A stretch of DNA of 64,000 nt, from NCBI RefSeq assembly GCF_018143015.1, contig NC_054756.1, forward strand, positions 17,392,402 through 17,456,401. The letters are read 5' to 3'. Below, one piece after another: positions 24,148-33,100 of this stretch. Within the stretch, counting starts at the first letter, position 1. Each line of letters opens with the position of its first letter. The stretch is from Lytechinus variegatus. Taxonomy: Eukaryota; Echinodermata; Echinoidea; Temnopleuroida; Toxopneustidae. The position numbers and the translations under genes were made by a program. The notes beneath the pieces are model-generated. The model searched no databases and was not told where the DNA came from. It saw nothing but the letters and a program-made list of their open reading frames with translations.

Positions 24148-27100
24148 ATTGATTTATTTATCTATTTATTAGTTGATTTATTTATTCATTCCTTCATTTT
24201 ATTTATTTATTCATTTACTTATTCATTATCATTTTATATTTTTGTTTGCATGTGGGTACATGTACCTTTATTTCCCCAGCCCCACATCCCCTGAACAAAA
24301 CTCTCACAGCTCAAATTTATACATGCCATTGTCGAAACAACTCATTTGCTGTACAACCAAGTCTGTACAATACATATTCAAAAAGGCCTTAATACTCTTT
24401 ACACGTACATGTAAAGTGTACATTTATCCTTTCTGTGACAAACTTTCATGCAAAAATAACATGCACAAATTGCAGTTGTACAATATTCAATGTTTACATA
24501 CATGTATGTATGAAACAGCCATTGCAATTACACTGTCAGGTCAACAATCTTGGAGACAGATTACAGAGTAGCAAATAATACAAAATATACAGTGCTACGA
24601 ATACATGTATTGCAAAAATGTTATCAAAGTGAGATATTACATGGACTACATGTATATACATGGTGTACAGCACTGCTCAAAAGTTAGTGAACCATGCCAG
24701 AAAATGAACATACCGGTACCTAAAGTGTTTAGAGTTCTGCTGTGTTTTAGGCATTTAATTGTTAAGTTTAATAGGTGAAAACATATTACATTCATTTAAA
24801 TCTCTTATCTGTTTCTCTGAGCTCATCCAACATTGTAGTGTTGTTGTCTACATTCAACACTCAGTATAAAGGAGTGCAGTTATGGTATGAATTACTGTTT
24901 CTTTTACAAGGTGGATATTTTTCTGACTCTGATACATGTATTTCCAATTTACCTTTTGCTGTGTTCATTACTTGCAATATATGCAATGTAATGTGTAACA
25001 TTTTATGGGCCCACATACATGTACATAGTGTACATGGCTATTAAAGCACAAAAAATATATGTTTTCTTTTTTTTTTAAATGGGAGGGGGCGTGGGTGGGG
25101 GGGTCCAAGTCAAGCAAAATATTGCTGCACACGCTTCAAACGTAAAATTCTTAGAAAAAAGCATAATTATCAATGATACATGTAGATAAAAAATGTACAT
25201 GTAGCACAGATTCCTAAAAGATATACATTTTACATGTATGTCACCACATATACATGTAACTTGTGAAATAATAAATATATATATAAGTACATAATCTAAC
25301 ATAGATTTATTGTTTTTGTGAATATTCATATTGCTACATGTACGTACATGTAAGTGCAGGAGATTAGTGAACATTCAGAGAGATAGCATTTACAGTATAT
25401 GTAAGGTTAGCTCATGACAGGCAAGCACAATGTACCATTCAAAGTAGCTTTATTCAAAAATTTGTTAATCACATTTCATACATTTCACACAACATGCAGG
25501 ATTTCTTCAACTTACAAATTATGACCTTAGGAGCATTACAGAACATGGATATACAATACATGTTTAGAAAGCATACCAAAAATACAAAACTGAGATCCAC
25601 GTACATGCACAGTGTAGACTTATATTGTGTAAGGGTAATATCAAAACAAAAATATAAAAAATAATGAGACAAATCATATATCTTTGATGCCTACAAAAAA
25701 TTATTTACAAAAGAAAATGTCTAAGTCTAATTGGACTAATTACTAATTAGATCAAATGTTCAGGTGGTAATTATGCACGATACAAGATCTGTTATGTCAC
25801 ACGTGCAGTACTAATGTCAGTGTTGATTGAATTACACTGTGAATATGGTGCACACTTACTTGAATACTACCAGAACGATTAAGGGAGGGCTAAATAGAAG
25901 TAGCATGAAAAAAAATTAATAATTCAAGAAGTAACAAGATTTTCACCCCAAAATTACACAGAATGAAAGTTAAATAGTTAATGTCACATGTCGCTTTTTG
26001 TCTTGTGTCTATTGTAATTACATCCCCTTCCCCCCCCCCCCCATCTACGCTTTATTTGTATTGCTGCCAATTGGTACATACATGTACTGTATAAATGATT
26101 ATTACTTTAAAAAAATAAATAAATAAAACAAAGCTATTTATCTTTTCAATATTACAAATTATCAAGAAGTGTAGTTCACTTCTAATTTCTCATTATAATT
26201 CTATGATACTAATAAAAATGTGATTTTATTTCTAATAGGAATTCAATGATCAAAAGTGACAAGACAAGTATAAAGAGATAATAGTGAGAGGTATAAGAGA
26301 TATAACTTTATAAAGTATGAATAAAAATACTAAAGTAATGGATGGAAAACAAATCACACCTTCATTCTTTTGAAATTTACTCATCTCGCAAAAAACAGAT
26401 ACCGGTACTACATACATGTACTTCATGTACACAACATGTCTATTAATGCTTGTGATTTGTATGTAAACAATGGAAGTATAAAACATTGTTTTAATGCATA
26501 AATTAATTAGATATTGAAGAATATAGGTTTATGAATTAAAAATTTACCTTTGATGATCTGCATTGATTCATGATGTCAATATACTGATTCCTTCCAATCC
26601 CAAGTAACCTTAAACCTGTGGATTGAGGCAAAAAAATAAATAAATGTTATGCTATGCTATGCAGTTGGTAAAATGAGCCTTTAAGAAAAAGAAATGGTGG
26701 AAAATATGTTTGATTGGAAATTCCAACAAAACTCATAAAAAACACATTGTCAAATTTGACCAAACAGAGAATGGGGGTGCCTTCCATAAAACAAAGCCAT
26801 TAATTTTCATTGACTACTGTAATTTAAAGCTACTGAAATCATTGCATTTTATTGGATCAGAGCAAATTTTTTCTTCAGACTTTCTATTTCATGACGTTCT
26901 CCCAGGATGATTTCTGCCATATGTATGGTTGCTATTTGTACCAACAAACGATAAATTTTGCAACTTACATATACATGTACTGTCAACATAAGTTCGCATC
27001 TTACAAAACAATAGGTGATTACCACAGTGAACTTACAATCAGCAGCAGTAAAATTTGGCAGTGAGTCATAGCTCTTTTCACTCGACATGATATCATGCAT

Positions 27101-30100
27101 CATGCTTAGATAGTAAGAGAAGGGTGTTATCCTTAGTCCTTTGACTGTGATATCCGATAGATGGTAAGGGTAGAGCATCAGGTGATCTCGGCTGTACTTG
27201 AGCAGGTCTTCGTAGTACTTGCGATCATCTTTCTTTACTTGCCGTACTGGATGCAGGAGAAAATAAAGAGAAATGAAACATGAGAATTCTTGCAAGCCAA
27301 CTAATGGAGATACATGTACATGTAGTAGGAAAGAAGGCTTGCTGATGCTATTTATAAAGCTCAATCATAGGTACATGTAATAACTAAAAATTAGGGGATG
27401 AAAACTATTAAATGTATGTTAAAAAATTCATGGTCATACTGACACAATGCATAATGTTCTTATAAATTTCTGTTTTTAGATTGATCTTTGGGCCTAATGT
27501 TGCCATCATTAAATGTTGAAAACTGTCAAGTAATAAACCATAATTAAAGTCCTAAAAGTACAAGGTTTTACCCCAAGCTTATCAAATATGGAATTCATAT
27601 TATGAATTAAAACCATTATTAAATCTGTCCACGTTGGGAGCTAAATGGAATGTTACATTGACTCTGTAGGGGTGGGCAGCTGCAGGAGAGCACGGGTCAA
27701 ACGGACATTGGGGGCCAAGGGGGGGGCGAAGAATTCCAGCCAACTCAAGGGACGGTTTCAGGAAGGAGTGACGGTAGAAGACACAGAGAGATGCAGCATT
27801 TATTTGGTGCTCAAGTGGATATACATGTAGCCCAACCTTGAAAGGGTCTTCAAATCTCAGGAGGCATATTGTATAAATAATATCTTAAATCAAGAACAAT
27901 ACTTGTACACTGTTCATGATCAACATCACATAAGCTTTATACATGAAGCTTTTCAGTAGATCTGTTTACTTACAGAATTGTTTTCGTTGCATACCATTCT
28001 ATTGTTGTTATTTTCTCTTGGTGAAAGTGGAATTTAGAATCAAATTAAACCACAAATGCTCTTGCCATTTTAAAATTAGGAATGACCTGATGAATGCCTA
28101 GTTACCTGCTCTTTGGTGCAAAATACTCCCACTTAAATGCTGGTAGACCAAATTCTTGTTAATAGGCATTTCCATTCAAAATTTTATGGGGTTATAGAAA
28201 ATTGATCTCTCAACGAGTTAAAATCAGAAAATTTCAGATCCTTCTCCTCCTTCCTCATTTTCTTTGTCTTCCTCTTGTTAGATTCATTTTCACTTCTTCC
28301 AATCACATTCCTACTCTCTATTTGGACATTTGTAGAACTACTTTAATAATCAGACATAGCCAAATTGATTCAGCTTTTTATATTCCACCTTTTATACTTT
28401 TAAATAATAAAAACTACTGTGACTTACTGAGGTTGCCTTTGAAACGAAGTTGATTCTTGATACTATAGCTGAAGACACATTTCTCATATTCCTTTGGGGA
28501 ATGACCAAGTAACTGCAATAAAAAAGAAAAAGAGTGACACTCTCTGAACAATACAATAAAGAAAATAATGTACAAAACAAAATGATAAGTCATCCACACT
28601 GAATACTTAATGCAGCTGCGTGTAATTACAAACCCTCAAGAACCTTACAATCCACATTATCTAAAGGCGTGGTCACACCGCCCGAACGTTGTTGGAGCGG
28701 TCGTGGAGCGGAGAGAAAAAAATCATCACCACTCGCTACCGTTCACCATTTTCGATTTCGATTGTTAATTTTTTTGTTTTTCGATTCTTGTTTTCAATTT
28801 TTTCCCCAATTTTGTGAACGAAATTCGACCCTCTCTCCCTACCGCTCCACGACCGCTCCAACAACGCTCGGGCGGTGTGACCAGGCCTTAATATCTTACA
28901 AATTCCAGTTGCTAAGAAATCATGTGGGGGGGCAGGGGCCTTTGCTCATGCATGGCCTAACCTGTGGAATTCTCTTCCACAGAGTTTGAAAACTCAGACT
29001 TCAGTGACCACCTGCAAGGGCAACCTGAAAACATACTGTACCTGTTTAAAAGTGCATTTTGATAGACAGTGACTTATTGTTCAGACATATATGTAAATTT
29101 AGCTTTTGTTGTTATTCTGCTCTGAGCGCCTTGGGCAAAATGGAAAGTGTGCTATACAAACTCATTATTATTATTATCATTATTATTATGAGGCCTAGTG
29201 AACAAGACCCAAATCTTTTACTCTTGAATAGCCTGGGTACTGATCATCATGTTCCATCATAAATCAGTCATTCTGATCATGCCTGGTGGGTGTTTCATAA
29301 AGCTGTATAAGAGCGACTTTAAGAACGACTTGTGATCCTTTTTTTGTGGTAGATGGTATATTCATGGCGATGGTTTAGCATGTTAGAAAGGTTCATCAGT
29401 CATTCTTAAAGTTGCTCTTAACTTACGAACAGCCTTATGAAGCCCCCTGGTCTTGTACGATATGCAATCAGTGTTTGCATCTCATGTTAGTTTGACTTAT
29501 AATCAAATCAGTATACTAATTATTTATATTCACATATTAAATTTTACTATTTGTAAAACAATAATTTTTATCTATGAATTATTCTTCAAAACGGCATCGC
29601 TAGTCGGAAGTACGTCATCACGGAGCAGTTCAAGGCTCAGGTCTATTGTATTTGCTTTGTTAACAAACAGATCGAGGGATCTACGGGAGATCAGGTCTGG
29701 TAAGAAATGTCTAATTTTTACCATTTATAGTGAAATAACTTTTATCCCCTAAATGCATTAGGCGCCTGAAGGTTCATACGGTTGTAGATAAATAAAATTC
29801 GACAATACAAACCGATTTCACCCTCTAAGGCTAAGAGAATGAAAGTTTTAGATTTGCGTCCACCACCCGCATGCTCCAAAACCGCCCGCATGAAAATTTC
29901 ATTATTTAAAAAAAAATTCATTACTTTACGAAATTACGAATTCCAAATCATCGCAGGGCAGTAAAAGCTTATTTACGCACTTACGGTACTATGTGCATAC
30001 GGTACACTAAGCTTTTTCGATATACCGGTATTAGCAATACCGTTCGGTATGAAAGTCATACCGGTATGGATACCGCCGTTGAAATTTCAATACCGAAATA

Positions 30101-33100
30101 CCGTCATACCAAAAGTTGAAAATATCATACCGGTATTTTCTTCTGTATTGTCGTTTATGGGTATTTTTACAGTAAAATTAAGTCAAAACAATAAGTTCTT
30201 TGGCTCTCTCAACGTATTTAATGAAATCAGAATCCAATAATCTAACCTCGAAATGAATACATCGCCCCTTAACTACTGTCTGAGCTCCGTTAGCCGCTGC
30301 ATAAGGCCTCGGCCCCACCGCTACTGATACTGGGGTGCATGTCGGCTTAGCTCCATGCACTCGTATCGTGTACACAGCTACAGTACAGTAAACAACGAAG
30401 TCGACCGAGACGGAGAGCATTTCATGAAGTTTTTTCAGTGGTTTCAACAACAGATTTGCTTTCCGCCAATCACATGCGAGGGTTTGCTAGCTTGTAACAT
30501 CCCTCTACACAAACAAAATCACTGACAAAACTCCTTTTGAAACACTCCCTAGCCTGCCTTTTGACCACGTGGTGTATTGTGGGCTTCGACAAACTATCAA
30601 CCTTGGCTTGGGGCGTTGACAGACAAACCACAGGGATTAACAATTGTTTTTTCTTTATGCAAGTTTTTTTTTCTCGGACTGCTCTTAACTTGTATCAATG
30701 GGAATGACCACTGAGTTTTTTTTTTTTTTTTTGGGGGGGGGGTGCTGTGCATTGACAAACCACAGGGATTAACACTTTTTTCTTTATGCAATGTTTTTTT
30801 CTGGACTGCTCTTGACTTGTTTCAATTATGACAAGTTTACTTTTATACTATAAGCCTGCTACAAAAATCGTCTGACCCCCCAAAAAAAAATAAATACATA
30901 AATAGATACATAAAGAAAAAAAATAATACATTAATGAATAAATAAATTAAATATGAAAATATAAAAAAGACAGAAAATGTTGATAACATTAACAGGAAAA
31001 AAATGTTACGCCATCCCTCTTTGTTTATTTTGATCTGTGAAGTGATCGTAAATGGAAGAAAGTGGCTGAGAATATTTGTGTGATTTGTGATGGGTGTTGT
31101 ATCCGTTTTGTGCATGTGCGGTCATGAATAAAATAAAATAAACTATTGGATTGATTGTATGATGGTCTCATGGCGTGATAAGATGTTGATCAACTAAAAT
31201 TTGGCATGTGTGAAAGATGAAATTGACAAAAAAAGAGGGGAAGATCGAGATTCAGAGAAGAGGAGGATGTTGATTGTTCGTGGTAAGAGAGGGGTGGTGA
31301 CGGGGAGAGAATGGGCCGATGGGAAAGAGAGAGTGAAGAATTAAGGGGCTGGGGAGATAAAGAAAAACAAAAGCAAGAAAAAATGAGTGAGAAAGAGGCA
31401 GCTGGGGGATAAGAAGTTTAGGGGGGGGGTTACTTTTAGACAACGTGGAGATTCACAAGAGGGGGGGTCAACACATTGGACATTTATAAGAAAAGTTATG
31501 TACAAGACGTCAAAATTTGAGGTCAACAAACTTTGAACCTTCGACGAACACGTGTTGATGTGAGTGGTAAACAAAAGGGGCGAATCTGAATGTGAATGAG
31601 TGGGGCCAGATCGGTGAAGGGAAAATCAGGCATATATCCTTGACAGTTTTAGCAGGGAATTTTGGTGCTTGGAACTCAAGTTAGGGCATGTACACACGTT
31701 TAGCAAAGTAAGTAGCAGTGAGTTTGTGCGGTGTAGCATTTGGCAAATTGACTTATTGATTTCGTACCATGTGCTTGCTGAGATAATTGTGCACCCATGC
31801 ACAGGTAATTCACAGCTCTCATTGGGGAGAGAGCATGATCGTATAACTTTTGGTAAAGAGAAAGTTTTTGTCAATGAGAACGGACCATGCTGAGCATTCC
31901 TCAGCTGACCACAAGCATCCCCTCTTTATCTGAGGCCATATCAGGGCTAAATAAACATTGGACACTGTTTGCACAATAAATTGGGAATTTACTCGGTATT
32001 AGTCGGTATACCGGTATTGAAGCTATTAGTAATACTGGTATTGAAAATATCAATACCGAAAAAGCTTACGGTACACCACTATATGCAGTGCACCTTCGAT
32101 CTTCGCACAGCTGTGGTAAATTGTCCATAGACTGTGTACAACGGATAGAACGTCTCGGCTCACTCATGGTTTCAAATCGTCTCGTGTGTGAAGGATTCAT
32201 ATGCACCTGGTGCACGCGAATCTTTCACACCCTTTTTACTAAAATAACTATGACTTTACATCGTAGCTAAGCATTATATTTATTCTATGACACTTACCGA
32301 ACCATACGGATCGTTTGTTGAATTCTGTTTGGTGTTGTTTTTAATAAAATAAGAGCATTTTTCGTGATCTTCACGTAGATGCCTCTTGATCAGCGTTGAT
32401 ATCAACTTTTGCCTAAAGAGGGCGCGCGATATTATTTCAAAGTCGGTAGGCACTTAAGAACCAAGTTTGAAAGGATACTCGTAAAATTATGTCACTCTCG
32501 CCGATGAATATTCATTAGATCGTGGTCGTGCGTGTTCAATACACACTGAGTGCATGCATGCAGAGAGTTTTTATTGAACACGCACGACCACGATCTAATG
32601 ATTATTCATCGCGAGAGTGACGTAATTTTACGAGTGTCCTTTCAAACTTGGTTCTTAAGTGCCTACCGTACCTTTGTTTACGGTGTTGCAAGCTAGCTGC
32701 ATTCTAGGCGATCAGCATTATTTTCTTGCTCGTTCAATCCACTTTCATCATCATCTTGTCAAAAGATGGCGTACTTTACCAATAAGTATATACATGAGAT
32801 GCAACCTGTTGATTTTTGGTACAATTTCCTATTATGCGCTGACGACTTGAATTGAGAATGTTCGATACGAAAAATTGCTTTTCGATTGTTGTTTGCGTAC
32901 TTTCCACCGCAGTATTAAGGACGGATCGAACGGAGTATCCTGGTTGAGACTTGGAGGTAAGCGATAAAAACACTTTTATAAATAATTTCCAATTCATTAA
33001 AAAAAAAAGTTAAATCATAAAAACAAATTTCCATTAGTGGAGAAATACTCAAATGTTTGGCGTTTTTTATTCCCTCACATTCGTGTGATGAATGAAAACG

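Noticed and set aside
31669..31893. 74-codon plus-strand ORF in FAM91A1 intron 1
   Set aside because: No domain, inside a transposon-like element, and mirrored by an 82-codon ORF on the opposite strand.
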